The notes below the pieces were generated by a model that was not told where the DNA came from, did no database searches, and saw only the letters and a list, made by a program, of their open reading frames with translations. From NCBI RefSeq assembly GCF_002950945.1, contig NZ_CP012673.1, positions 6,075,001 to 6,139,000 of the forward strand: a stretch of 64,000 bases of DNA. Reading direction: 5' to 3'. A program made the translations under genes and the position numbers. Source of the stretch: Sorangium cellulosum (lineage in GTDB: Bacteria; Myxococcota_A; Polyangia; Polyangiales; Polyangiaceae). Positions 8,763-17,135 of the stretch are shown piece by piece. How positions within the stretch are numbered: position 1 is the stretch's first letter; the number at the start of each line of letters is the position of its first letter.

Positions 8763-9641
8763 ATGACCTCCCCGGCTGGCCCAGGCACCGCGGCGCGCGC
8801 CCCGACCGCGCTCGCCCCCACCCCGGGCGGCGCGCCGCCGCGGCGCCGGCGCGCGCCGATCGCGCCGGAGTCCTCCGGGGTGCACCAGCTCGGGAGCTCC
8901 TTCCTGGAGATCGCCGCCACGGTGGGCGGCATGGCGGTGCTCGCGGGCCAGATCGCCGCGCGTGTGGCCACGCTCCGCGTCGATGGCGCCGAGTTCATGC
9001 GCAATCTCTACAGGATGGGCGTCAAGTCGATGCCCATCGTCGTCGTGACCGCCCTCTTCACCGGCGCGATCATGGTCATCCAGGCGGCGCCGCTCGTCGA
9101 GCGCTTCGGCGCGCACGGCCTGCTCGGCTGGGGCGCCGGCTTCGGCACGCTCCGCGAGATCGCCCCGCTGCTCACCGCGCTCATGATCAACGGCCGCGTC
9201 GGCGCCAACAACACCGCCGAGCTCGGCACCATGGTCGTCACCGAGCAGATCGACGCGCTGCGCGTGCTCGCCATCGACCCGGTGAGCTTCCTCATCGCCC
9301 CCCGCTTCCTCGCGATGGTGCTGACGCTGCTCATCTCGGTGATCTTCGCCGACGCGCTCGCCCTGCTCGGCGCCGCGCTCACGGGCGATCTGCTGCTCGG
9401 CGTCGCGCCGGCCGTCTTCTACAACGGCCTCACGAGCGGGCTGCTCGGCATCGGCGACGTCATGAACGGCCTCGTCAAGAGCGTCGTCTTCGGCGTCGTC
9501 CTCGCGCTCTCGAGCTGCCAGTACGGCCTCCGCGTGACCGGGGGCGCCCCCGGCGTCGGCCGCGCCGTCAACGCGACCGTCGTCGCCTCGGCCGCCGGCA
9601 TCTTCATCCTCGACTACTTCGTGTCGTTCACGCTCGAGTGA
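8763..9641 (+). CDS. mlaE: MlaE-type ABC transporter permease (first of two)
   Basis: This 292-aa protein has a disordered Pro/Ala-rich N-terminus (~1-45) followed by the MlaE/Ttg2B permease fold. GFGTLREIAPLLTALMINGR and AELGTMVVTEQIDALRVLAI are the family signature around the coupling helix, and five to six hydrophobic segments are present. It forms the inner-membrane core of a phospholipid-transport complex with an MlaF ATPase and an MCE protein, both encoded just downstream. A second, different MlaE follows within 40 nt, suggesting a heterodimeric permease. Confidence 0.92.
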   Translation: MTSPAGPGTAARAPTALAPTPGGAPPRRRRAPIAPESSGVHQLGSSFLEIAATVGGMAVLAGQIAARVATLRVDGAEFMRNLYRMGVKSMPIVVVTALFTGAIMVIQAAPLVERFGAHGLLGWGAGFGTLREIAPLLTALMINGRVGANNTAELGTMVVTEQIDALRVLAIDPVSFLIAPRFLAMVLTLLISVIFADALALLGAALTGDLLLGVAPAVFYNGLTSGLLGIGDVMNGLVKSVVFGVVLALSSCQYGLRVTGGAPGVGRAVNATVVASAAGIFILDYFVSFTLE

Positions 9642-9679
9642 CGACGATCGACGGACGCCCCACCGACACACGCCCGCGC

Positions 9680-10537
9680 ATGCCCTCCTCCGACAAGAGC
9701 CTCCTCGATCGCGCGAGCGCCGGCCCCCCCGAGAGCGGCCTGCGGGAGACCGCGCCCGAGCTCTCCGCCGTCGGGGCCCTCGGCGCCGGGGCGCTGTCGC
9801 TGCTCCGGTCGGCGCGCGAGCTCTACTCGGTGTTTGTGAGGACCCTTTACTACTGCTTCAACGGCCGCCGCGAGCCGGGCGCGGTGCTCGCGCAGATGTA
9901 CGAGATCGGCAACAAGTCGCTCTTCTTCCTCACGGTCGTCATGGGCTTCATCGGGATGATCATGGTCTACCAGGCCGGCCAGCAGACGAAGCGGGTCATC
10001 CCGGATCTCACCATGCTCGGCGCGACCTACCTCGAGCTGCTCGTGCGCGATCTCGCCGCGTCGATCGGCGCGCTGATGCTCGCCACGCGCGTCGGCGCGG
10101 GCATCGCCGCCGAGATCGGCTCCATGGTCGTCACCGAGCAGGTCGACGCGCTCCGCATGAGCGCGGCCGACCCGATCGACTACCTCATCAAGCCGCGCTT
10201 CATTGCCAGCCTGTTCATGACCACGTGCCTCATCGTCTGGGGCGCCGCGGTCGCCTTCACCGCGGGCATGATCACCGCGTACAGCATGTTCGACGTGAGC
10301 TTCGAGACGTTCCTCAACGTGCGCCTCGTCGACGCCGGCGACCTCGCGACCGGGCTCGCGAAATGTGTCGCCTACGGCGCCGCGATCCCGATCGTCTCCG
10401 GCCACTCCGGGCTCTCGACCTTCGGCGGCAGCGAGGGCGTCGGCTGGGCGACGACGCGGGCGGTCGTGAACTCCTCGCTCGCGGTCATCGTGCTGAACAT
10501 GCTGATCTCCGCGGCCGCCTTCCTGATCTTCCGCTAG
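9680..10537 (+). CDS. mlaE: MlaE-type ABC transporter permease (second, paralogous)
   Basis: This 285-aa MlaE-family permease has GALMLATRVGAGIAAEIGSM and VTEQVDALRMSAADPIDYL as the diagnostic region, plus hydrophobic helices at the N- and C-terminal ends (GMIMVYQAGQ, NMLISAAAFLIF). The ATG at 9680 is used here. An in-frame GTG at 9638 overlaps the upstream stop (GTGA) and would add 14 residues, so coupled translation is also possible. It diverges clearly from its neighbour, arguing for an ancient paralogous pair rather than recent duplication. Confidence 0.9.
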   Translation: MPSSDKSLLDRASAGPPESGLRETAPELSAVGALGAGALSLLRSARELYSVFVRTLYYCFNGRREPGAVLAQMYEIGNKSLFFLTVVMGFIGMIMVYQAGQQTKRVIPDLTMLGATYLELLVRDLAASIGALMLATRVGAGIAAEIGSMVVTEQVDALRMSAADPIDYLIKPRFIASLFMTTCLIVWGAAVAFTAGMITAYSMFDVSFETFLNVRLVDAGDLATGLAKCVAYGAAIPIVSGHSGLSTFGGSEGVGWATTRAVVNSSLAVIVLNMLISAAAFLIFR

Positions 10538-10545
10538 CCCCCCCC

Positions 10546-10571
10546 TGGCCCCCGCGCGGGGCCCCGGTCAG
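10546..10571. terminator. GC hairpin between convergent mlaE2 and mlaF
   Basis: A GGCCCC/GGGGCC inverted repeat with a short GC loop lies in the 56-nt gap between the convergent stops at 10537 and 10594. It is a possible shared terminator, judged from position only. Confidence 0.35.
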
Positions 10572-10593
10572 GGCCGCTGTTCGCCGCCCTGCG

Positions 10594-11334
10594 TCACTCG
10601 ATCGGCCCCTCGGCGCTGCCGGTGATGAACTGCTGCACGATCGGATCCGCCGAGCGCTCGAACGCGGCGCGGTCGCCGATCAGGCGGACGAGCCCCTGGT
10701 AGAGCATCACGATGCGGTCGGCGATCGTGAAGATGCTGACGAGGTCGTGGCTCACGACGATGCTCGTCACGCCGAGCGCGTCGCTGAGCTCGCGGATCAG
10801 CTTGTCGACGCGCCGCGCGCTCACCGGGTCGAGGCTCGTGGTCGGCTCGTCGAAGAGCACATAACGCGGCTCCAGCGTGAGCGCGCGGGCGATCGCGACG
10901 CGCTTGCGCATGCCGTCGCCGAGCTCCGGCGGGAATCGGTCCGCGAACTCGCGCATCTGCACCTGCTCGAGCCGCCGCCGCGCCTCCGCGAGCGCCTCCT
11001 TCGGCTTGAGCCCCTTGTGCTTGCGCAGCGGGAGCGCGACGTTCTCGGCGCACGTCATCGAGTCGAACAGCGTCGAGTGCTGGAAGACCATCGCGCACTT
11101 CATGCGCACCGGGTACATCCGCGCCTCGTCGAAGCGGCTCACCTCCTCGCCGTCCAGCCAGATCTCCCCGCCGTCCGGGGACATGAGCCCCACGAGGTGC
11201 TTGATCAGCACGCTCTTTCCGACCCCCGACTGCCCGATGATGAAGAACACCTCGCCATCGTTCACGTCGAACGAGACATCCCGGAGGACCTCTTTGGGTC
11301 CAAAGGATTTCCTGACATTCCGGAAAGAAATCAT
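10594..11334 (-). CDS. mlaF: MlaF-type ABC transporter ATPase
   Basis: This 246-aa ATPase carries Walker A IGQSGVGKS, a Q-loop in VFQHSTLFDSM, the signature segment LGDGMRKRVAIARAL (a GDGM variant of LSGGM), Walker B YVLFDEPTTSLD and the H-loop IVVSHD. The start at 11334 matches the family N-terminus (MISFRNVRKSFG); the frame is open further upstream but that extension has no homology-like character. It energises lipid transfer with the MlaE and MCE partners. It is transcribed opposite to both, which is unusual for this normally collinear operon. Confidence 0.92.
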   Translation of the reverse strand: MISFRNVRKSFGPKEVLRDVSFDVNDGEVFFIIGQSGVGKSVLIKHLVGLMSPDGGEIWLDGEEVSRFDEARMYPVRMKCAMVFQHSTLFDSMTCAENVALPLRKHKGLKPKEALAEARRRLEQVQMREFADRFPPELGDGMRKRVAIARALTLEPRYVLFDEPTTSLDPVSARRVDKLIRELSDALGVTSIVVSHDLVSIFTIADRIVMLYQGLVRLIGDRAAFERSADPIVQQFITGSAEGPIE

Positions 11335-11501
11335 CGGCGCTTCCGGTGAAAAAGTAGCTGCGTCAAGGCAAGTACAGCGCAGAGCGTCGCGACGAGTGTG
11401 CCGAACGTGCAGGGTGTGTTGGAGATACTGCGCTGCGACAAGCGTGTCGCGGCCCATTTCCTTCACCTCCCCACCGCCAGATCGGAGAAGATGACAATCC
11501 C
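11335..11501. promoter_or_regulatory. Divergent promoter region mlaF / MCE gene
   Basis: These 167 nt between divergent starts at 11334 and 11502 have lower GC than their surroundings. They must contain promoters for the ATPase and the MCE protein, allowing coordinated control of a split transporter. A GGAGAAG stretch lies upstream of the MCE ATG. No operator was identified with confidence. Confidence 0.45.
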
Positions 11502-12524
11502 ATGGCAAGCCCGCGGTCGATCGAGGTCAAGGTCGGGATCCTCATCCTTACGGCGATCGGGCTCCTGGCCACGTTCATCCTCGTGATGGGTGGGGTCAAC
11601 TTCCAGCCGAAGTACTCCATCTACGTCGAGTTCGACAACCCGGGCGGCCTCCAGAGCGGGGCGCCGGTGAAGATCGCCGGCGTGGAGGTCGGCAAGCTCA
11701 GCGAGATCCGCTTCCGCGGCGGCCAGCTCGGCAGCGACGGCCGGCGCGAGCCGCTCGTGCGGCTGGAGGTGCGCCTCGAGAAGCGCTACCAGCAGAGCAT
11801 CCACGACAACGCGACGTTCTACGTCACGACGCAGGGCGTGCTCGGCGAGCAGTTCCTCGCCATCGAGCCCGGCTCGAGCGACCGGCCGGTGCTGCCCGAG
11901 GACGCGGTCGTCCGCGGGCTCGATCCGCCGCGCCTCGACATGCTGCTCGCCGAGGGGTACGAGCTGCTCCACGCGACCGTCACCGCGATGCGCGAGCACC
12001 GGGCGCAGGTCGGCGAGGCGTTCGACGGGCTGACGAAGACGCTGAAGGGCACCGGCGAGTTCATGCACCGGAATCAGGATCGGCTCGATCGCATCGCCGA
12101 GAACCTGGAGCAGATGAGCCTCGACGGCACCGACCTCGTGAAGGACGCCCGGCAGAAGTACGTGAACAACCCGCAGATCGACCGGATCCTCGCCAACGCC
12201 GATCAGCTGAGCGGCACGGCCGCGCGCGATCTGCCGCCGCTCATGGCGGACGCGCGCGAGACGCTGGCGAACGCGCGCCGGCTCTCGGCCACCGTGGGCG
12301 GCGAGACGGAGCAGGCCAAGATCAAGAAGACGCTCGACGACATCGCCGAGATCGCCGGCAGGGCGAGGTCGGCGACCGCCGACGCCCAGGAGGTCCTCGC
12401 CCACGTGAAGCGCGGCAAGGGCACGGTGGGCGCGCTCGTCATGGACGAGCAGCTGTTCGACGATCTCCAGGAGCTCGCGCGCGACCTCAAGCACAACCCC
12501 TGGAAGTTCTTCTGGCGCGAGTGA
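11502..12524 (+). CDS. MCE/MlaD-family lipid-transfer protein
   Basis: This 340-aa protein has one N-terminal transmembrane anchor (VGILILTAIGLLATFILVMG), then a single MCE domain (about 35-130, with YVEFDNPGGLQSGAPVKIAG and EVGKLSEIRF), then a long helical/coiled-coil tail. It ends in HNPWKFFWRE, a common C-terminus of proteobacterial MCE proteins. MCE rings form a hydrophobic conduit for lipids in the periplasm. Together with the two MlaE permeases and MlaF it completes an ABC lipid transporter, apart from outer-membrane components that are not in this window. Confidence 0.92.
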   Translation: MASPRSIEVKVGILILTAIGLLATFILVMGGVNFQPKYSIYVEFDNPGGLQSGAPVKIAGVEVGKLSEIRFRGGQLGSDGRREPLVRLEVRLEKRYQQSIHDNATFYVTTQGVLGEQFLAIEPGSSDRPVLPEDAVVRGLDPPRLDMLLAEGYELLHATVTAMREHRAQVGEAFDGLTKTLKGTGEFMHRNQDRLDRIAENLEQMSLDGTDLVKDARQKYVNNPQIDRILANADQLSGTAARDLPPLMADARETLANARRLSATVGGETEQAKIKKTLDDIAEIAGRARSATADAQEVLAHVKRGKGTVGALVMDEQLFDDLQELARDLKHNPWKFFWRE

Positions 12525-12572
12525 CCGCCGGGCGAGGTCGCGGGCGCGCCGGCGAAGCGCACCCGCGAACGG

Positions 12573-12617
12573 GCCCGGCCAGCGCGCCGCGCGAGCGCCG
12601 CGCCCGCGCGGCCGGGC
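12573..12617. terminator. Inverted repeat between convergent MCE and biotinyl-protein genes
   Basis: Complementary 8-nt arms (12573-12580 and 12610-12617) enclose a GC-rich loop in the 111-nt convergent gap. It is a possible bidirectional terminator. Confidence 0.35.
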
Positions 12618-12635
12618 GCGGACAGACCCGACCGC

Positions 12636-12851
12636 TCAGGCCAGCCTGACCAGCGGGTCGCCTTCCTTCACCGACGAGCCCTCGGTGACGAGGATCTCCT
12701 CCACCACGCCGTCCTGTTCCGCCTCGACGGGCATCTCCATCTTCATGGATTCGAGGATGACGACGACGGTCCCCTCGTCGACCTGGTCGCCCACCTTGAC
12801 CTCGATCTTCCAGACCGTTCCGGTGATATGCGCGCTGATGACCTTTGCCAT
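12636..12851 (-). CDS. Stand-alone biotinyl/lipoyl carrier domain protein
   Basis: This 71-aa protein consists almost entirely of a biotinyl domain. The hammerhead strands surround ESMKMEMP, whose Lys37 is the expected biotinylation site. The M-K-M context marks biotin rather than lipoyl attachment. Such single-domain carriers serve acyl-CoA carboxylases or decarboxylases whose carboxylase subunits are encoded elsewhere. No carboxylase gene lies nearby, so the partner is unknown. Confidence 0.88.
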   Translation of the reverse strand: MAKVISAHITGTVWKIEVKVGDQVDEGTVVVILESMKMEMPVEAEQDGVVEEILVTEGSSVKEGDPLVRLA

Positions 12852-13301
12852 GGGCGCGCGACGCTACCGGAGAGCCACCGAGAATCCAACGGAGCCGTGG
12901 CGCGCCCCGCGCGCTGGGCGCGGCGCCGGAAGCTCCCTCAGGCGATTCCTGGCCGAGCATGCCCCGGGCGCTCTCGCCCGCGGCACAGGCCGCCCGGCGC
13001 GGGTGGACGGCCGCGACGACGTGCGGAGGTGAGGTGCGAGATGCGGCGGCGGCGGAGGCAGGGACGGGAGAGGAAGGGACCAGGCGCGGCGATTTCCCCT
13101 GGTACGCGCGGTGCCCCACGGCGATAATCTGATCAACGGTTCCGTGCATCGTCGGCCCGTCGACGAGCACGGAGGTCGCGAATAATTGCGTGGAAGTCTC
13201 TCGGCGGGTCACAATCCGCCTGCCTGGTGGGGCGACCTGCAGGTTCTCCGTACTCCCTGATAGCCAAACCGCACGCGCTCGATCGAAGGAGCCACGAGGT
13301 C
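12852..13301. other. 450-nt intergenic region
   Basis: This lies between the divergent biotinyl-protein gene and the coiled-coil gene. It is partly AT-richer near 13120-13290, where a promoter for the downstream gene is likely. No conserved ORF, RNA gene or long repeat was recognised. Confidence 0.4.
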
Positions 13302-14069
13302 ATGTCGGAACAGAAGGAAAGCTCGGTCCTGTTCTCGCTCAAGGAGCTGATGAACCTCGAGGAGGATCGCATCAAGACCGAAGAGGCGCAGAAGGCCGCG
13401 GCCGCAGCCGCCGCCGAGAAGGCCCGGGTCGAGGCGGAGCGCGCCGCCCGCGAGGCCGAGGAGCTGCGCATCCGCACCGAGGAAGAGCGACGCCGCAACG
13501 AGGAGCGGCGCGCCCGCGAGGAGGCCGCGCGGCTCGAGGCGATCCGGCAGGCCGAGATCGAGAAGGCGCGGCTCGAGGCCGAGCAGCAGGCGCGCCTCGC
13601 GGCGATGGCCGCGCAGCAGCAGCACGAGCGGTCGCTCGCGGCGCTGCAGCAGGACGAGTCGAAGACGCGGCTGCGCAAGATCCTCATCGGCGTCGTCGCC
13701 GGCGTCGTGGTCCTCGGCAGCGTCTCCGGCATCGCGATCTACAACACGATCCAGAAGAACGAGCAGGAGCGCATGGTCCAGGAGGCCCGCGCGCGCGAGG
13801 CCGAGGAGCAGGTGAAGAAGCTCGAGGCCGCGCGCAAGGAGTCCGAGGCCAAGGAGGCCGAGCTCCGGCGGCAGCTGGAGAGCGCGAAGGACGAGTCGAC
13901 GCGCCTCGCCCTCCAGAAGCAGCTCGAGGCCGAGCAGGCCAAGCAGGAGCAGCTGCGCCGCGGCGGCGGCGGCGCGAGGCCGGCCGGCGGCGGCCAGCCG
14001 GCGAGCGGCGGCGGGACGAAGGCGCCCTGCAACTGCGCCCCTGGCGATCCGCTCTGCAGCTGCCTCTGA
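13302..14069 (+). CDS. Coiled-coil membrane protein of unknown function
   Basis: This 255-aa protein starts at an ATG preceded by GAAGGAG about 10 nt upstream. After MSEQKESSVLFSLKELMNLE it runs into a long, highly charged Glu/Arg/Ala coiled coil (about 22-120), one transmembrane helix (ILIGVVAGVVVLGSVSGIAI, ~125-148), a second charged coiled coil (~150-210), a Gly-rich linker and a C-terminus with four Cys (CNCAPGDPLCSCL). That tail could bind metal or form disulfides if it lies outside the cytoplasm. No known family was recognised. pyrF starts 19 nt downstream, suggesting co-transcription. Confidence 0.8.
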   Translation: MSEQKESSVLFSLKELMNLEEDRIKTEEAQKAAAAAAAEKARVEAERAAREAEELRIRTEEERRRNEERRAREEAARLEAIRQAEIEKARLEAEQQARLAAMAAQQQHERSLAALQQDESKTRLRKILIGVVAGVVVLGSVSGIAIYNTIQKNEQERMVQEARAREAEEQVKKLEAARKESEAKEAELRRQLESAKDESTRLALQKQLEAEQAKQEQLRRGGGGARPAGGGQPASGGGTKAPCNCAPGDPLCSCL

Positions 14070-14088
14070 CGGACACGGGACCCACCGC

Positions 14089-14868
14089 ATGGCACATCCC
14101 AGCTCCGTCAGGCAGAGAACGAGCCTGGGCGGCAGCTCCCTCGACGAGGCGCGTCGCCGCCTCGTCTTCCCCCTCGACTACGCGACCCTCGACGAGGCCA
14201 GCGCGGCGGCGGCCCGCGTCGCGCCGTCGGTCGGCGTGCTCAAGGTGGGGCTGGAGCTGTTCGTCCGTGAGGGGCCCCGCGCGGTCGAGATCGGCAAGGC
14301 GCACGGGCTCGACGTCTTCCTCGATCTGAAGCTGCACGACATCCCCGAGACGGTGGGCCGCGCGGTCGCGAGCGCGGCCGCGCTCGGGGTCCGTTACCTG
14401 ACGGTGCACGCGGGGGGCGGCGACGCGATGCTGCGGCGCGCGGCGCAGGAGGCGGCGCGCTCGCAGGAGCTGATCCTGCTCGCCGTCACCGTGCTCACGT
14501 CGCTCGACGACGGCGATCTCGCCGCGCAGGGCGTCCAGGGGAGCACGTCGGAGCACGCGGTCCGGCTGGCGCAGCTCGCGCGCGGCGCGGGCATCCATGG
14601 CTTCGTCGCCTCGCCCAAGGAGGTGCCGGCGCTGCGGCAGGCGCTCGGGAAGGGCGAGCTCCTCGTGACGCCGGGGATCCGCCCCGACGTCGGCTCGGAC
14701 GGCGCGAGCGGCGACGACCAGAAGCGCATCGCCACGCCCTCGGCCGCGATCTCGGCCGGCGCCGATCTCCTGGTGGTCGGCCGGCCGATCCGCGACGCGG
14801 CGGACCCGCTCGCGGCGGCGCGGTCGATCGTCCAGGAGATCGCCCACACGCTCCACCCCCCACGCTGA
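14089..14868 (+). CDS. pyrF: Orotidine-5'-phosphate decarboxylase
   Basis: This 259-aa TIM-barrel enzyme converts OMP to UMP in pyrimidine synthesis. The diagnostic DLKLHDIPETV carries the catalytic Lys-Asp pair. FPLDYA near the N-terminus, YLTVHAGGG, VTPGIRPD and a phosphate-binding ADLLVVGRPI also match class 1 PyrF. The first ~20 residues are an unusual extension. The next gene starts one nucleotide after the stop. Confidence 0.95.
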   Translation: MAHPSSVRQRTSLGGSSLDEARRRLVFPLDYATLDEASAAAARVAPSVGVLKVGLELFVREGPRAVEIGKAHGLDVFLDLKLHDIPETVGRAVASAAALGVRYLTVHAGGGDAMLRRAAQEAARSQELILLAVTVLTSLDDGDLAAQGVQGSTSEHAVRLAQLARGAGIHGFVASPKEVPALRQALGKGELLVTPGIRPDVGSDGASGDDQKRIATPSAAISAGADLLVVGRPIRDAADPLAAARSIVQEIAHTLHPPR

Positions 14869-14869
14869 C

Positions 14870-15616
14870 GTGACACGGCTCATCTACGGTTTGCAGCCGG
14901 TCCGGGAGGCGATCCGCGCCCACGGCGCCGGCGTCAGCTGGGTTCTCGTCCAGCGCGACGGGGGTCCGAAGCTCGACGCGCTCGCGCGCCTCGCCGAGGG
15001 CCAGGGCATCCCCACGGAGCGCGCGCCGCGCGGCGAGCTCGATCGCCGCAGCGCGGGCGGCCGCCACCAGGGGGCGGTCGCCTCGGCGCCGGAGCTCCGG
15101 ATCGTCGGGGTCGACGCGATCCCGGTCGCCGACGAGGACCAGCCCGGCGGCGGCGCGATCACGGTGGCCCTCGACGGCGTGATGGACCCGCAAAACTTCG
15201 GCGCGGTGATCCGCAGCGCCGTCGCGCTCGGCGCCCGGGCGATCCTGTGGCCCGAGCACAGCTCGGCGCCGCTCACCCCGGCGACGTTCCGGGCCTCCGC
15301 GGGCGCGATCGAACACGCGACGCTCTGCCGCGTCCGCTCGCTGCCCGACGCCCTCGAGGCCCTCACCGCCCGCGGCGTCACCGCGATCGCGCTCGACGCC
15401 CAGGGCCCGGCCGAGCTCGGCGAGCTGCCCCTGACCGGCCCCGTCGCCATCGTGATCGGCGCCGAGGACAAGGGCACGCGCCGCTCGGTCCGCCGCGCCT
15501 GCCAGCATGTGGCCCGCCTTCCCATGACCGGCCCCATTGCCTCATTGAACGCCTCGGTCGCCGGCGCGATCGCGCTCTACGAAGTCGTACGGCAACGCCG
15601 TAGGTCGATTCCGTAG
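14870..15616 (+). CDS. rlmB: SpoU/TrmH-family rRNA 2'-O-ribose methyltransferase, RlmB-like
   Basis: This 248-aa protein starts at GTG one nucleotide after the pyrF stop. It has an N-terminal substrate-binding domain (IYGLQPVREAIRA), then the SPOUT trefoil-knot domain with motif 1 NFGAVIRSAVALGA, motif 2 VIGAEDKGTRR and motif 3 LPMTGPIASLNASVAGAIAL. This fits 23S rRNA Gm2251 methyltransferase RlmB. TrmH-like tRNA specificity cannot be excluded by eye, but the N-terminal domain favours RlmB. Confidence 0.9.
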   Translation: MTRLIYGLQPVREAIRAHGAGVSWVLVQRDGGPKLDALARLAEGQGIPTERAPRGELDRRSAGGRHQGAVASAPELRIVGVDAIPVADEDQPGGGAITVALDGVMDPQNFGAVIRSAVALGARAILWPEHSSAPLTPATFRASAGAIEHATLCRVRSLPDALEALTARGVTAIALDAQGPAELGELPLTGPVAIVIGAEDKGTRRSVRRACQHVARLPMTGPIASLNASVAGAIALYEVVRQRRRSIP

Positions 15617-15884
15617 TCACCACCGAATCCTGAGTAAAGTCGACCACTTGGAGCCGGAGGCTCAGGTGGATTCGAGCGCCCTTTCCATTGCTGAACAGGT
15701 AGACAGCAAGATGGCCGATTCGATCCATTCAATGGATCGGCTTCGAGAATCCACAGCCCCCCCAAAAAGGCAAGGAACTGTCGATAGTTACCCCTGTGGA
15801 CTCATCCTTCTCTACGCGGTTGCGCGGAATCGCTCGAGGGATGGTTCAAGAACGAACGAGATCCCCGTAAGCGGCCGGATTGCT
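15617..15884. other. Intergenic region with perfect short palindrome
   Basis: This 268-nt gap lies between convergent rlmB and cysteine desulfurase genes and is noticeably AT-richer than average. It contains a perfect 8-bp inverted repeat at 15721-15739 with a 3-nt loop, a possible terminator. No tRNA cloverleaf could be assembled here, and no protein family was seen in the short frames. Confidence 0.45.
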
Positions 15885-17135
15885 TCAGCTTCCGGCTGGA
15901 AGTGATCGGAGGCGGGCGAGGACGCGGGCCACGCGGCGCGTGGCCTCGGCGAGGTCGGCCTCGGTCGTCTCCTCGCCGAGCGAGATGCGCACGGCGGACG
16001 CCGCTCGTTCGGGGCCGAGCATCGCCGTGAGGACCGGCGAGGGCTCGGCGGTCCCGGCGCTGCAGGCCGAGCCGCTGGAGACGGCGACGCCCTCGAGGTC
16101 GAGCGCGGCGCAGAGCTCGTCGCCGCGCCAGCCGGGCCAGGAGAGGTTCGTGATGTGGGGGGCGCGCGGGGCCTCGCCGTTGCGGAGCGGCGCGACGCCC
16201 GCCGCGCGGCCGAGGGCGAGGAGCTCTGCCTCGAAGTGGTCGCGGTGGGGCCCGAGCGCCGCGTAGCGGGCGGGGGTGCTGGCCGCGCGCTCGGCGGCCA
16301 CGGCGAAGCCGGCGGCGGCGAGCGGGTCCTGCGTCCCGGGGCGCAGGCCGCGCTCCTGGGCGCCGCCGAGCAGGACGGGCCGGAGCCGGATGCCCGGCCG
16401 CACGGCGAGGGCCCCGATCCCCTTGGGGCCCCGGATCTTGTGCGCGGCGATCGACACGAGATCCGCCCCGGCCCACGCCTCCTGCGGCAGGCGCCCGACC
16501 GCCTGCACGGCGTCGACGTGGAGGCGCGCGCCGCGGGCGCGCGCGAGCGCGGCCGCCTCGGCGACCGGCTGGATGACGCCGGTCTCGTGGTTGACCGCCT
16601 GGAGGCTCACGAGCCGCACGGGCGCGACCGCCGCGGCACGGTCCATGGCGGCCGCGAGCGCCTCGGGCGCGACGCGGCCCGACGGCTCGGGATCGACCCA
16701 GGCGACGTGCACGCCGCGGGCGGCGAGCCCCTCCGCGGCGCGGGTGACCGAGGGGTGCTCGAGGCGCGAGACGACAAGCGCGCCCTGGAGGCGCCCGGAG
16801 GCCGGCGCCGGTTCGGCGGACGCCCCGGCCGAGCCCGCCGCGCCTGGCGCGCCCGCCGCGTCGTTCAGGTCGCCGAACGCGTGCCAGAGCGCGAGGTTGT
16901 TCGCCTCGGTCCCGCCCGAGGTGAACGTCACGTCGCGCGCGTCGAAGCCGGTCAGCCGGGCGACCGCCTCGCGCGCCCGCTCGATGAAGGCGCGCGCCCG
17001 CCGCCCTGGGCCGTGGACGCTCGCGGGGTTGGCCCACGCCACCTCGGCGGCGGCCTGCATGGCCGCCAGCACCTCGGGGTGCGGCGGCGTCGTGGCGTTC
17101 CAGTCGAGGTAGATGGCGCGGGCGGCCGGGGGCAT
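15885..17135 (-). CDS. Cysteine desulfurase, NifS/IscS family
   Basis: This 416-aa PLP-dependent enzyme removes sulfur from cysteine as an enzyme-bound persulfide for Fe-S or thio-cofactor assembly. Visible hallmarks are the start YLDWNATTPPHPEV, the PLP region TSGGTEANNLALWHA, the Schiff-base Lys in IAAHKIRGPKGIGAL and the active-site loop SSGSACSAGT with the catalytic Cys. Its ATG (17135-17133) overlaps the stop of the upstream receiver/histidine-kinase gene by one base (TGATG), so the two are made together. That pairing is unusual; no IscU/SufE partner is nearby. Confidence 0.92.
   Translation of the reverse strand: MPPAARAIYLDWNATTPPHPEVLAAMQAAAEVAWANPASVHGPGRRARAFIERAREAVARLTGFDARDVTFTSGGTEANNLALWHAFGDLNDAAGAPGAAGSAGASAEPAPASGRLQGALVVSRLEHPSVTRAAEGLAARGVHVAWVDPEPSGRVAPEALAAAMDRAAAVAPVRLVSLQAVNHETGVIQPVAEAAALARARGARLHVDAVQAVGRLPQEAWAGADLVSIAAHKIRGPKGIGALAVRPGIRLRPVLLGGAQERGLRPGTQDPLAAAGFAVAAERAASTPARYAALGPHRDHFEAELLALGRAAGVAPLRNGEAPRAPHITNLSWPGWRGDELCAALDLEGVAVSSGSACSAGTAEPSPVLTAMLGPERAASAVRISLGEETTEADLAEATRRVARVLARLRSLPAGS

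Noticed and set aside
15617..15884. tRNA gene suggested by a ggttcaa-type segment near 15841
   Set aside because: No acceptor stem, D-arm or anticodon arm could be paired around it.
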